Shown: positions 1-8,424 of the stretch, in pieces | Numbering within the stretch: the stretch's first letter is position 1 | Layout: each line of letters starts with the position of its first letter | NCBI RefSeq assembly: GCF_002531755.2 | Contig: NZ_CP035000.1 | Coordinates: 637,881-701,880, forward strand | Source of the DNA: Rhizobium acidisoli | GTDB lineage: Bacteria; Pseudomonadota; Alphaproteobacteria; Rhizobiales; Rhizobiaceae | Length of the DNA: 64,000 nucleotides | Direction: 5' to 3' | Translations under genes and position numbers: made by a program | The notes under the pieces: model-generated | Seen by the model: the letters and a program-made list of their open reading frames with translations, nothing else | Told to the model about the DNA's origin: nothing | Database searches by the model: none

Positions 1-338
1 ATCGGGACTCAGATCGCTTATGGTGCAATTCGACCGCCTCTTTACGAAATTTGAAGTGAATCAAATAGGTAGCAGAGCGCGCCTAAAATGCACGCGCTGC
101 GTGAGGACCCGGTTTATGCCGGTGTATGGCCTTTTTTCGGCATTCTGGCGGCGCGAATTTGAACAAAGTGTTTAGCAGTTGTTAAGCATTGTGTTGGCTT
201 GGTGATGCAGAAGCTCTGGAGTCATCCGCAAGAAAGCATGTCATGTTATAGCCCGCAGGGAGGCAGGCTCCACGCGTGTGAGGCATAGGGCATCAACCGG
301 CGCCTTAGCCCCGGAGCGTGAGATGATCGGGGGAAGAG
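1..338. other. Left-edge stretch without a recognisable gene
   Basis: I find no convincing coding region here. A long open frame on the minus strand is antisense to the LuxR gene and has no family resemblance. Around 118-146 there is a short inverted repeat, atgccg...cggcat, enclosing a T-run, which could be a weak terminator of a gene to the left of the window. The last 15 bases hold a purine-rich ribosome-binding site (gggga at about 330) for the next gene. Confidence 0.4.
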
Positions 339-1061
339 ATGAAACTTGAAGCTGAGTTCAACCGAATTGAGGAGGTCGCTGCGGCGTTCAACACGCATTA
401 CGAGGTCTTTAAATATATGAAGGGCCTCACTCAGGACCTCGGGATGAACGCTTTTCTGTTCATGACGCTTCCAACGGTGGACATCGTTGAAATTGGCGCG
501 GCCAAGATCCTCACGAATTGGCCGGCGGAAATGGTTGATTGCTATGATGCGCAAACCTTCATGATCGATAGTCCGGTTATCCGCCGGATGCTGAGTTCGA
601 CCAGCCCGTTCAACTACGATGTCGAAGGGATCAATACCGATCGTGGAGAGGGCAAGAAGGTGGCGGTCATTGATCTGTTCAAACGATATGGCATGGAGAA
701 GGGCGCCTATTTTCCAGTTCATGACGCCGGGGGTGGACGCGGAGCCATGTCGATTTCGGGTTCCCGCAACTTCAATATGGTCGAAATGGCGAAGCTCTTG
801 TTCATCGCCACGCTTATCTATGATCGGCTCTCGCATTTGACGTTGAGCGAGAGGCACAAGCCTATCGAGTTCTCGCGAAGTGAACTGGACTGTCTGCGGC
901 TGACCGCAGGGGGAAGGAAGAGCAGCGAAATTGCAAAACTTCTCCAAGTCTCAGAGAATGCGGTCAACAACCACATCGGGAGCGTCATCAAGAAGCTCGG
1001 GTGCACGACAAGAACTCAGGCGGTAGTCAGTGCTCTGCGTCTCAACGTGATTCGCGTGTAA
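339..1061 (+). CDS. LuxR-family regulator with altered autoinducer pocket
   Basis: A 240-residue transcription factor with the two-domain LuxR layout. Residues about 20-165 form an autoinducer-binding-like domain and residues 178-235 a LuxR helix-turn-helix (SELDCLRLTAGG, SSEIAKLL, VNNHIGSVIKKLG). Aligning the pocket by eye to TraR, three of the conserved acyl-homoserine-lactone contacts differ: Trp57 is Met65, Asp70 is Ser78 and Trp85 is Tyr93, while Tyr61 (Tyr69), Pro71 (Pro79) and the following glycine region are kept. No luxI-type synthase lies in the window, so this is a LuxR solo here, probably sensing a non-canonical or plant-derived signal (inference). The ATG at 339 has a gggga ribosome-binding site about 8 bases upstream. 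Target genes cannot be read from the sequence. Confidence 0.85.
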   Translation: MKLEAEFNRIEEVAAAFNTHYEVFKYMKGLTQDLGMNAFLFMTLPTVDIVEIGAAKILTNWPAEMVDCYDAQTFMIDSPVIRRMLSSTSPFNYDVEGINTDRGEGKKVAVIDLFKRYGMEKGAYFPVHDAGGGRGAMSISGSRNFNMVEMAKLLFIATLIYDRLSHLTLSERHKPIEFSRSELDCLRLTAGGRKSSEIAKLLQVSENAVNNHIGSVIKKLGCTTRTQAVVSALRLNVIRV

Positions 1062-1187
1062 CAAACCGTCCGGATCGTCTGGTTTCGATCGCCACCGTCT
1101 CTGGCCCTTCTCTGCGGCAATGGTGTCGAGCGCTTCGGCCCGCCGGGTGACTGCGTCCGGCGCGGTGTTCGGTGCGAGAATGTCCAT
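951..1187 (-). pseudogene. Truncated ORF beside a recombinase-like palindrome
   Basis: An open frame of 78 codons starts at an ATG (1187) with a perfect AGGAGG site five bases upstream. About 42 codons (MDILAPNTAPDAVTRRAEAL...) precede the end of the oppositely oriented luxR gene, and the remainder is antisense to luxR. The good ribosome-binding site and sudden loss of character suggest the 5' end of a gene cut off by a rearrangement at about 1062. I do not recognise the family with certainty. Its position directly after the palindrome at 1283-1309 makes a recombinase-element relic one possibility. Confidence 0.25.
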
Positions 1188-1282
1188 GGAGCCTCCTGAA
1201 ATGGCGGGATCCCGGCTGCCGGAACGGCGTCGGCGGCCGTCCATGGCCCCGTTTTCACTGATTTGCGCGCTGAAATCAATCA

Positions 1283-1309
1283 CTTCCGATAAGCAGTACT
1301 TATCGGAAG
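1283..1309. repeat. Perfect 11-bp inverted repeat with 5-bp centre
   Basis: The arms cttccgataag (1283-1293) and cttatcggaag (1299-1309) are exact reverse complements around the centre cagta. This geometry, two 11-bp arms around a 5-6-bp spacer, is that of a tyrosine-recombinase core site. No T-run follows on either side, so a terminator is less likely. It lies about 95 bases upstream of the truncated minus-strand ORF at 1187. Confidence 0.6.
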
Positions 1310-1689
1310 CCCGGCGTGGCCTGGAGCATCATGAGGGCTGACGGAAGCTAGTAGGGAATTGGCTTCCTCTACAGAAAAGAATGGCGTTAATTCATATGGT
1401 TAACGAGATGCAAACGCCACTGGCTTTCCGCCAAGTTGGGGAAGTTGGGGCTTAAGCCTCCGGTGGTCGGTGAACCCGAGCCTCCCGGTTTGGGGTGAAC
1501 TCGAGCGGCCCCGTCAAAGTACACCGAGTCAAGATGCCGTAGGCTGTCGACCAGCAGGCAGTTGAAACTGGGGAAATCCTGTATCACTAAGATTACGAAG
1601 GCATCGCGTCAATTGACGGCGACGTCCGAAAGATACAACTTCCAAGGTATTTCTTAAGGGTTGATTCGCGGTTGGAAAGTGCGGCGTGC
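1310..1689. other. Intergenic stretch, no supported gene
   Basis: The minus-strand frame at 1387-1587 encodes 66 residues of low-complexity, proline- and glycine-rich text without a family I recognise or a good ribosome-binding site. It may be debris of a mobile element. Otherwise the stretch only supplies the upstream region of the following 834-codon gene. Confidence 0.35.
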
Positions 1690-4194
1690 ATGTTGGAGAC
1701 TGATAAGCTTGCCTCGGTAAGATCGATTATTGCGCAGAACAAGTCGAGAGACTGCAACGAAGCAGAAACCCGGCACAAGATCATCGATGGGATCATTCAC
1801 GACTGCCTGTCATGGCCGCGCAACCGTGTGGCGGTCGAAGAGTACATAGCGCCAGGGTTTGCCGACTACGTCCTGAAGAAGGCTAACGGCGACGACCTTC
1901 TATTCATCGAAGCGAAGAAGGCCGGCGTTTATTTCGATCTCCCGTTCCCCTACGTCGACAGCGAAACCCACTGCTACATGTCGATGTCAAAATTGATGTC
2001 GAACGAAAATATTCGCTCGGCGATCAACCAGGTGAAGGGCTATTGCTTCGAGACGGGTTGCGAATACGCCTGCATTACTAACGGTCACGAGTGGATCTTC
2101 TTCAAGACGTTTGAGAAAGGAAAGAGGTTCGAGAACCTCCAAGCCTTCGTCATCCGGAACCTATCGTTCTTCGACAAGGACTTCACAAAGAGTCAGAAGA
2201 TGTTTTCTTTCGGTGCCATCTTCGATCACGCGTCACTGAACGAGGCGCTTTCAAGTTCGCCTCCTAAAGACCGTCACATCTACTTCCCCAAGGAGAAAAT
2301 TCCGTCATACGGCCACAAGATCAACTCGAACCGGTTGGCCGGGACGTTGCGTCCGATCGTAAGTCATTACTTTGGAGTGATAGGTGATGACGATACGGAA
2401 TTCATGGAGCGTTGCTATGTCTCCCAGAGCGACTATTCCCAGATGTCCGAGGGCATCAGCGTCCTGATAGAAGATTCGCTTAGCCCGTACTTCAAGGGTT
2501 ATGGGGTCAATCAGCTGGAGAACACCGGCCGAGGGGGGCAGCTCGGCGGCCGATTGACTAAGAACATTAAACGCGGCAGGCGAGGCGAGGTTCTCGTGCT
2601 TTTCGGCGGAAAGGGCGCCGGTAAGTCGACTTTCGTCAAGCGGGTGCTAAGGCATAATCCTCCCAGATGGCTCCGCGAGCATTCGGTCATCGCCATCGTC
2701 GATCTCCTTAAGGTGCCCGAGGATCAGGCCGTGATCCGCGAAACGATCTGGTCGAAGCTGGTCGAATCCCTCGATGTCGACGGGCTGCTTCAATCTGCCC
2801 GCGATAACCTTCTCAAGGAGCTATTCGCGGACCGCTTTGAGATCGCCCGAAAGCAGGACTTGGAAGGATTCGATAAGAAGTCAGAGATCTACAATTCGCG
2901 GCTCAACGCTCTTGCTGCTGAATGGAAGCAGGATAAACCATACTGCGCCGCGAGGCTCGCTTCCTACTGGGCATCAAAAGGCAAGGGCGTAATCGTGGTC
3001 GTCGACAATACCGATCAGTATTCCCCGGACTTACAAGATTTCTGTTTCACGTCGGCGCAGGAGATCAGCAACCTTTTGACCTGTGTGACCCTTATTTCGA
3101 TGCGCGAAGAGCGCTTCTACAACTCTAAGATTCACGGGCTTCTCGACGCGTTTCAAAACTCTGGGTTCCATATCAGCTCGCCGAAACCGTCAACTGTGTT
3201 CAAGAAGCGGCTATCGTATGTGAACTCCATGCTCAACGATCCGCAGCGGCGTCACAGGATCGGGCTGGAAGACGCAAACCAGAAGATCATCGCTGACTCG
3301 ATGAAATATCTTTCAATCATCTTCAACGACTTCAACAGCGAACGTTCACCGCTAAACGCGTTCCTGACGGCTTGCGCTCACGGGGACACGCGATTGTCCC
3401 TCGATCTGTTCCGAAGCTTTCTTCTCTCCGGCTATACCAACGTCGACGAGATGCTTAGTTCCGGGAACTGGAACTTCAAGATCCATCAGATCATCAAGCC
3501 GGTGATGATCCCCAACCGGTACTTCTACGACGAAGGTCTATCGGACATACCGAACGCGTACCAGGTACGGAATTCTAGGCACGGTTCGCACTTCACTTCG
3601 CTTCGTATTATGAGGAAGCTCGCGAAGAGTATCGAGCGGACCACGCCGTCCTATGTCTCGGTGGCGGAGCTGAAGGCCTATTTTGTAAACACCTTCAACA
3701 TGGGGGAGGATTTCACCGCTAACCTGGACGTGCTCTTGAAGCACGGCTTTGTAGAATCCAACAATCGGCTCGACCAATATTCGGACCAGGTCGATAGCGT
3801 AAAAATCACGACTTATGGCCTCTATATGGTTCGGGAGCTGGCCTACTTTTTCTCTTACCTGGATCTCGTGTGCATCGACTGCGGCTGCTTCAGCGAGCAG
3901 GTCAGCAACTATCTCGTCGACGCTGCCCGACAGGAGTTCGATCTCTTCTCAAAGGGCGAACGCCTCGACCGCGTCAAGATTAGGCTGGATCGTGTGGAAA
4001 AGTTTATCGAGTACCTCGCTGAAGAGGAGGCCAGGGAGCGGGAGCTTTATTCCCTCGGCATGAAGGAGGAGGACATGTTCACCTTCACACTGCGGAAGTC
4101 GTTCACGGACGAGAAGCAGGTCGTTCAGAAGAGCGCCGAGCGCAATTCCGTTCAGCGCTCGAACAAGCATTGGTCGCGCGGCCGACACGGTTAG
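1690..4194 (+). CDS. HsdR-like nuclease / P-loop NTPase / winged-helix protein, putative defence gene
   Basis: An 834-residue protein counted from the ATG at 1690; a TTG 18 bases earlier is the alternative start. Residues 20-160 resemble the N-terminal nuclease domain of type I restriction R subunits: Asp59 (GFADYVL), Glu74-x-Lys76 (IEAKK) and Gln114-x3-Tyr118, then an ITNGHEWIFFK strand. Residues 300-590 form a P-loop NTPase with Walker A GGKGAGKST (306-314), Walker B VIVVVDNTD (Asp439), a sensor-like ISMREER (Arg472) and a lid-like GDTRLSLDLFRSFL. The C-terminal third looks like a winged helix (about 650-730) and ends in a charged helix. SF2 helicase motifs, a methyltransferase and HsdS are absent, so it is not a classical type I enzyme. 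The architecture matches stand-alone defence NTPases in outline, but I cannot assign a named system. It precedes damaged genes and two IS elements. Confidence 0.75.
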   Translation: MLETDKLASVRSIIAQNKSRDCNEAETRHKIIDGIIHDCLSWPRNRVAVEEYIAPGFADYVLKKANGDDLLFIEAKKAGVYFDLPFPYVDSETHCYMSMSKLMSNENIRSAINQVKGYCFETGCEYACITNGHEWIFFKTFEKGKRFENLQAFVIRNLSFFDKDFTKSQKMFSFGAIFDHASLNEALSSSPPKDRHIYFPKEKIPSYGHKINSNRLAGTLRPIVSHYFGVIGDDDTEFMERCYVSQSDYSQMSEGISVLIEDSLSPYFKGYGVNQLENTGRGGQLGGRLTKNIKRGRRGEVLVLFGGKGAGKSTFVKRVLRHNPPRWLREHSVIAIVDLLKVPEDQAVIRETIWSKLVESLDVDGLLQSARDNLLKELFADRFEIARKQDLEGFDKKSEIYNSRLNALAAEWKQDKPYCAARLASYWASKGKGVIVVVDNTDQYSPDLQDFCFTSAQEISNLLTCVTLISMREERFYNSKIHGLLDAFQNSGFHISSPKPSTVFKKRLSYVNSMLNDPQRRHRIGLEDANQKIIADSMKYLSIIFNDFNSERSPLNAFLTACAHGDTRLSLDLFRSFLLSGYTNVDEMLSSGNWNFKIHQIIKPVMIPNRYFYDEGLSDIPNAYQVRNSRHGSHFTSLRIMRKLAKSIERTTPSYVSVAELKAYFVNTFNMGEDFTANLDVLLKHGFVESNNRLDQYSDQVDSVKITTYGLYMVRELAYFFSYLDLVCIDCGCFSEQVSNYLVDAARQEFDLFSKGERLDRVKIRLDRVEKFIEYLAEEEARERELYSLGMKEEDMFTFTLRKSFTDEKQVVQKSAERNSVQRSNKHWSRGRHG

Positions 4195-4195
4195 A

Positions 4196-4465
4196 GTGAC
4201 GCATCCTAGTGCCTTAGTAATATGGACCACCGGAGTTCCAGGTAGCTTGGTTCCCGTCGCTGTCGTCCGGGCTGACCTAGACGACTTGGTGCTACCGGGG
4301 ATGACACGTCGGCCGCGGTCGGAAGGACATACACGCGAGGTACCCGCCGGTCATATGGGCTCTCCGGACGACATAGCGAATACCGTCGTGTTCCTGGCCT
4401 CGGAACAAGCCTCCTTTATCACCGGCCAGAAGGTCGCAGTGAACGGTGGCAGAACACTTCTGTAG
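4196..4465 (+). pseudogene. C-terminal remnant of a short-chain dehydrogenase
   Basis: The last 41 codons of this frame (from about 4340) read as the end of an SDR oxidoreductase: a GSPDDIANTVVFLASE helix followed by FITGQ and VNGG, the usual SDR C-terminal strand. The Rossmann GxxxGxG motif and the catalytic Ser/Tyr/Lys region are missing, so the protein cannot be an enzyme. The preceding codons resemble SDR only loosely and may be rearranged. It begins right at the stop codon of the defence-like gene, which suggests that gene was inserted into, or recombined with, an SDR locus. Confidence 0.6.
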
Positions 4466-4510
4466 CTAACTAATCCGGAGCTGCCGAGCCCCCGTCTCGG
4501 TTGTAAGCGG

Positions 4511-6130
4511 TTAGCTGATGGCGTCAGGCCTGAAGTTCCACGGCATAAGCGCCTCGAGCTCGGATACCGGCCAGCCTTGAGCGATGCGGGTCAATGTCTG
4601 GGAGAGCCAGTCGAGCGGATCGACGTTGTTCATCTTGGCTGTCTGCAAGAGGGTGGCGACGGTCGCCCATGTGCGTCCACCACCCTCGCTGCCGGCGAAT
4701 AGACTGTTCTTTCTCGTAATTGTTTGGGGCCTGATCGCGCGCTCGACGATATTGGAGTCAATTTCGATCCGGCCGTCCGTCAGGAAGCGCTCCAGTGCTT
4801 CGCGCCGGGTGAGCGCGTAACGGATTGCTTCGGCGGTCTTGGACTTGCCAGAGACCTTGCCCAGCTCCTTCTCCCAAAGATCAAAGAGTTCGGAGACGAT
4901 GGTTGCAGATTTTTCCTGACGCAGCATGGAACGGCTGTCGGCATCCCGACCGCGGACCTCATCCTCGATGCGCCACAGCTCGGTCATCGCGATGATCGTG
5001 TCCGTTGCAGCCTTTGAGACACCACTGATGTGAAGGTCGTAAAACTTGCGGCGAAGATGCGCCCAGCATCCTGCGAGCCGGATCGTTTCATTGCTGCCGT
5101 CTTTGGCACGCGTCTTGGCGAGACTGGTATAGGCCGAGTAGCCGTCAACTTGCAGGATGCCGCTGAATCCGGCGAGATGACGCACCACGCAGTCAGCGCC
5201 CCTACTGTCCTCAAACCGATAGGCCACCATCGGCGGGCTGGTTCCACCATAGGGTCTATCATCGCGAGCATAAGCCCAAAGCCAGGCCTTCGTCGTTTTC
5301 CCCGAGCCGGGCGCAAGAGTGGGTAAGGTCGTTTCGTCGGCGAAGATCCTTTCACCCTCCTTGACGCGCTCAAGGATGTAATCGGCGCAAATCTGAAGTT
5401 CGAAGCCCAGATGCCCCATCCACTGGGCCATCAACGATCGGCTGATCTCGACACCGTCGCGTAGATAGATTGCCTCCTGCCGGTAAAGCGGAAGGCCGTC
5501 GGCGTATTTGGAGACGGCGATATAGGCGAGCAGCCGCTCCGTCGGCAGGCCGCTTTCGATGATGTGCGCCGGTGCCAAAGCCTGGAGCACGCCATCGTGG
5601 CCGCGGAAGGTGTATTTGGGGCGGCGCGTCACGATGACCCGGAACTTCGGCGGCACGACATCCAGCCGTTCGGAGCGATCCTCACCGATCAGGACCTTTT
5701 CCAAGCCCACGTATTCAGCAGGGATCTCCGGCTCGATCACTTCCTCGATGCGTTCGAGATGAGCGGCAAAACCCTTGCGCGGACGTGCTGCCCGTTTCGG
5801 CTTGTCCTTGGCCGCGTGATCAAGCTCGCTCTGGATTGCCGAAAGGCCGGTCTCGACTTCCTCGAAGGCAAAGGACACCTGTTCGTCGTTGACGCCAAGG
5901 CGCAGTCGCTCGGAACGGGTGCCATGTTGGGTGCGCTGCAGAACCTTCAAGATCGATGTGAGGTTGGCAATCCGCTCGTTGGCGCTCTTCTCCACCGCCT
6001 CCAGCCGGGCGATCTCAGCTTCAGCGGCCTTCAGTCGGGCTTCTTTCGCAGCCTGCTCGCGCGCCATCGCGAGGACCATCGCCTTCAGTGCGTCAACGTC
6101 GTCCGGCAGGTCGTGAGGGGGCAAATCCAT
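4511..6130 (-). CDS. tnpC: IS66 transposase TnpC
   Basis: A 539-residue DDE transposase that cuts and joins the IS66 ends. A leucine-zipper-like helix covers residues 20-65. The catalytic domain follows, with Asp265 (FADETT), Asp329 (QVDGYSAY) and Glu463 (NIVERAIRP) at the expected spacing. The length is normal for the family and there is no internal stop. Its stop codon lies eight bases inside the left end of the element. It is the last gene of tnpA-tnpB-tnpC and begins 75 bases after tnpB. Confidence 0.95.
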   Translation of the reverse strand: MDLPPHDLPDDVDALKAMVLAMAREQAAKEARLKAAEAEIARLEAVEKSANERIANLTSILKVLQRTQHGTRSERLRLGVNDEQVSFAFEEVETGLSAIQSELDHAAKDKPKRAARPRKGFAAHLERIEEVIEPEIPAEYVGLEKVLIGEDRSERLDVVPPKFRVIVTRRPKYTFRGHDGVLQALAPAHIIESGLPTERLLAYIAVSKYADGLPLYRQEAIYLRDGVEISRSLMAQWMGHLGFELQICADYILERVKEGERIFADETTLPTLAPGSGKTTKAWLWAYARDDRPYGGTSPPMVAYRFEDSRGADCVVRHLAGFSGILQVDGYSAYTSLAKTRAKDGSNETIRLAGCWAHLRRKFYDLHISGVSKAATDTIIAMTELWRIEDEVRGRDADSRSMLRQEKSATIVSELFDLWEKELGKVSGKSKTAEAIRYALTRREALERFLTDGRIEIDSNIVERAIRPQTITRKNSLFAGSEGGGRTWATVATLLQTAKMNNVDPLDWLSQTLTRIAQGWPVSELEALMPWNFRPDAIS

Positions 6131-6205
6131 GGCAATAAGTAGAGCACAAAAACAGCCGTTTTCCCAACCATTACAGCGGCATGATTCATCTTGCCGCAGG
6201 CGCTG

Positions 6206-6550
6206 TCAGCCCGTCAACAAGGGGCGCCTGACCTTGGTCGGGCGGATCTTTTTCCAATCCATTCCGGCCAGCAACGCCATCAGCTGAGAATGGTCCAGAC
6301 GGATCCGTGCCGCCGATATGCCCGGCCAGCAGAAGCCCTGATCTTCCAGGGTTTTCGAATAGAGGCAGACCCCACTGCCATCCCACCAGACAATGCGAAT
6401 ACGATCGGCCCGTTTCGACCGGAAGACGTAAAGCGCGCCATTGAAGGGATCGAGACCGCCATCCCGCACCAGCGCCATCAAAGAGGCGGCTCCCTTGCGG
6501 AAGTCGACCGGCTGGCACGACACATAGACCACCACACCCGAAGCGATCAT
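6206..6550 (-). CDS. tnpB: IS66 accessory protein TnpB (Orf2)
   Basis: A 114-residue protein of the IS66 Orf2 family, recognised by VDFRKGAASLMALV, ALYVFRSKRADRIRIVWWDGSG and the LEDQGFCWP segment. The biochemical role is not settled, but the protein is needed for efficient transposition in characterised IS66 elements. Its ATG overlaps the end of tnpA by four bases, so the two are probably translationally coupled. The length is normal for the family. Confidence 0.95.
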   Translation of the reverse strand: MIASGVVVYVSCQPVDFRKGAASLMALVRDGGLDPFNGALYVFRSKRADRIRIVWWDGSGVCLYSKTLEDQGFCWPGISAARIRLDHSQLMALLAGMDWKKIRPTKVRRPLLTG

Positions 6551-6954
6551 GCCTTGCGAACCGCCCGCAGAACCTTCACCAGGTGATCGGGGTCAAAATC
6601 GCCGCCGACGCGCACGACCATATCCGCAATGACAATATCGACCGAACCGTTGCTTACCGTTTCAACCCGCGCGAACTTGATCTGCTTGCCCGTTCCCGCC
6701 GTCAGGGGCGCAACAACGCCCGATGCCAGTGCCTTGCGACGCCATCCATAAAGCTGCGACGGATCCAGGCCTTCAGACCGGGCAACCGCCGAGACATTGG
6801 CCCCAGGCTGCAGCGTCGCGGCGACGATCCGCGCTTTTTCGTCATCCGACCAGTCACGCGGCTTGCGGCGACGCCGGACGGGTTCTGCCGTCAAAACCTC
6901 AAAGGTTCGAGGCTGATTCACACTATCACTCATAGGACTCTCCGCATGACTCAC
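6547..6954 (-). CDS. tnpA: IS66 TnpA, helix-turn-helix protein
   Basis: A 135-residue IS66 Orf1 protein. Residues about 35-75 form a transposase_8/IS3-orfA-like helix-turn-helix (RRKPRDWSDDEKARIV, GANVSAVARSEGLDPSQLYGWRRK) that probably binds the element ends. It is the first gene of the IS66 operon and sits about 55 bases inside the right end of the element. The coupling with tnpB (4-bp overlap) is the typical arrangement. Confidence 0.92.
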   Translation of the reverse strand: MSHAESPMSDSVNQPRTFEVLTAEPVRRRRKPRDWSDDEKARIVAATLQPGANVSAVARSEGLDPSQLYGWRRKALASGVVAPLTAGTGKQIKFARVETVSNGSVDIVIADMVVRVGGDFDPDHLVKVLRAVRKA

Positions 6955-7229
6955 GCAGAAAATCGCCGATCAGCAGTCCGAAAGATACGTGGGGTGGCCT
7001 ACGCGCTTACTCTCGGTTGTGATGCAGGTTGGTTGCAGGTCCGTCAAGTCGGCGGCCGACGTCGACGAAGCATGAACGCCTGATGCATGCGATCTGAGAA
7101 CGAATCCTTGTGACCACTCGGCCTACGATTCGGCGAGCAGATGGCTGGGCGAGGATGGAACTCCTTAAGGTTCCCACTTCTCCAACCCCTTGCGATGTCG
7201 GGCTAAGTGCGCACACTCCGAGCTTCACA

Positions 7230-7971
7230 TTATTCAAAATAGCCGGCACCGAAAGCGGCTAAGATTGACTCAGAATTGTGCACTAGAATGTGGGTTTGAT
7301 TTGCCGTTACCCATTGGTCGGTTCCGTCCTCGTTCTGTCGACTTTCTGAGCCGACCAAAACTCCGGCGACTGAGACGTATGCAAATGTTCTGAAGTCTTT
7401 TCGTGATGGTGTTGCAATATGAAAATACATGCACAGTGCCACGTAGTCATTTTTATGAGAGGCGAAGGCTTCACTAAAGAGCTTTTCGGCCTTGCCATTA
7501 ACAAACGAGCTAACGTGGATCGGTCGCATTTCTGATTTTTTTAGTATGAAGGGTTTCTGAGAAAAGGCCTCGAGCTTGGCCGATTGAAAAACATCTGATT
7601 CACAATCGAATTCCCTATTCGGGGCCTCTTCCAAAGGCTTTATAATGTAGCCAATTTCCAAGATCGCGGCATCTCGAGTCCCCCCATTTACCAGAATAAA
7701 ATCCGCATCTGCAGATACATGAATAACATTGTGCGCATCGAGTGGCATTCGGAAAGCTGTTCACAATAACGCGCACTTCATCCACTTGACGGATGGTTCC
7801 GAAATAGAACGTGAATACTGATATCGTCACCGCGATCACCGAAAAGCCAAAGCCAGCGACGTCCTTGATTTTGGAGAAAAGACTGGCGGGCTGATCTTCG
7901 CCGCGGGGTGATTTTCGTTCACGCCAACGCCTAGTTCCCAGGTACGAATCCGCGTTTCTCACCTTTGGCAT
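7230..7971 (-). pseudogene. Hypothetical membrane-anchored protein split by a +1 frameshift
   Basis: Two overlapping minus-strand frames appear to be one gene. The first, from the ATG at 7971, gives about 73 residues with a basic N-terminus and one membrane segment (GFGFSVIAVTISVFTFYF). The second, ending at 7230, gives about 173 residues of soluble domain (NVIHVSADADFILVNGG...). Skipping one C in the run TTTCC near 7752 joins them into a single protein of about 246 residues. Upstream of the second frame a TGA blocks any extension, and its own ATG (7748) has no clear ribosome-binding site. The domain is unknown to me. A sequencing error, a true mutation or programmed frameshifting are all possible. 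Confidence 0.5.
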
Positions 7972-8424
7972 GCCCCCCGCGCCTTTGACATGTACCATCA
8001 TGAACACTTTCCACCATGGCGCGTCTTATGGCGCGATACAATGGGCACGGATGCAATCGTCCGCCTCGAACTCGCCGCAGCAAGCCTGGGCACGCACACC
8101 CAGGAGAAAATCACAGCCGCCCTTCTCGAAGCCGCCGAGACGGTCCGAACTCTGTGGGTTGGCCTGCACTAAAAATAATCAGCTTGTCAGAGCCAGGCAT
8201 CTGACCGTCAAGACGGATCGCGGCATTGGAGTTCCCCTCGTTTCTAGCGGGAGCTTTCTCCGGTGCCACCTCTTTGGGTATCCATGGGTACCTGACGACA
8301 TGCAAGCCCCTGCCGCCCAACGCAGAGCCGAAAGGATCGAGGGCAAAGGCGCACCGTTACCCGACGCGTATGTCTATAAAATCCCGGCACCAATCGGTGA
8401 GCCGCAAGAAGCAATCTCTCGATT
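7972..8424. other. Intergenic stretch without supported genes
   Basis: Several short frames run through these 450 bases on both strands, but none has both a plausible ribosome-binding site and a recognisable domain. The stretch separates the start of the frameshifted membrane gene from the 3' end of the PIN-like gene, which point in the same direction, so it would also contain the upstream region of the membrane gene. Confidence 0.3.

Larger units (their letters stand above)
4503..7010 (-). mobile_element. IS66-family insertion sequence, complete, with 8-bp target duplication
   Basis: The 2508-bp element begins and ends with the IS66-type tip GTAAGCG (4503-4509, and as its complement at 7004-7010). 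It carries tnpA, tnpB and tnpC in that order on the minus strand. It is flanked by the identical 8-mer tctcggtt at 4495-4502 and 7011-7018, the duplication length expected for IS66. All three genes are open, so the copy may still be active. It inserted between the SDR remnant and the region before the frameshifted membrane protein and interrupts no visible gene. Confidence 0.95.

Noticed and set aside
1387..1587. 66-codon minus-strand ORF
   Set aside because: Low-complexity text without a ribosome-binding site or recognisable family; I could not support it as a gene.
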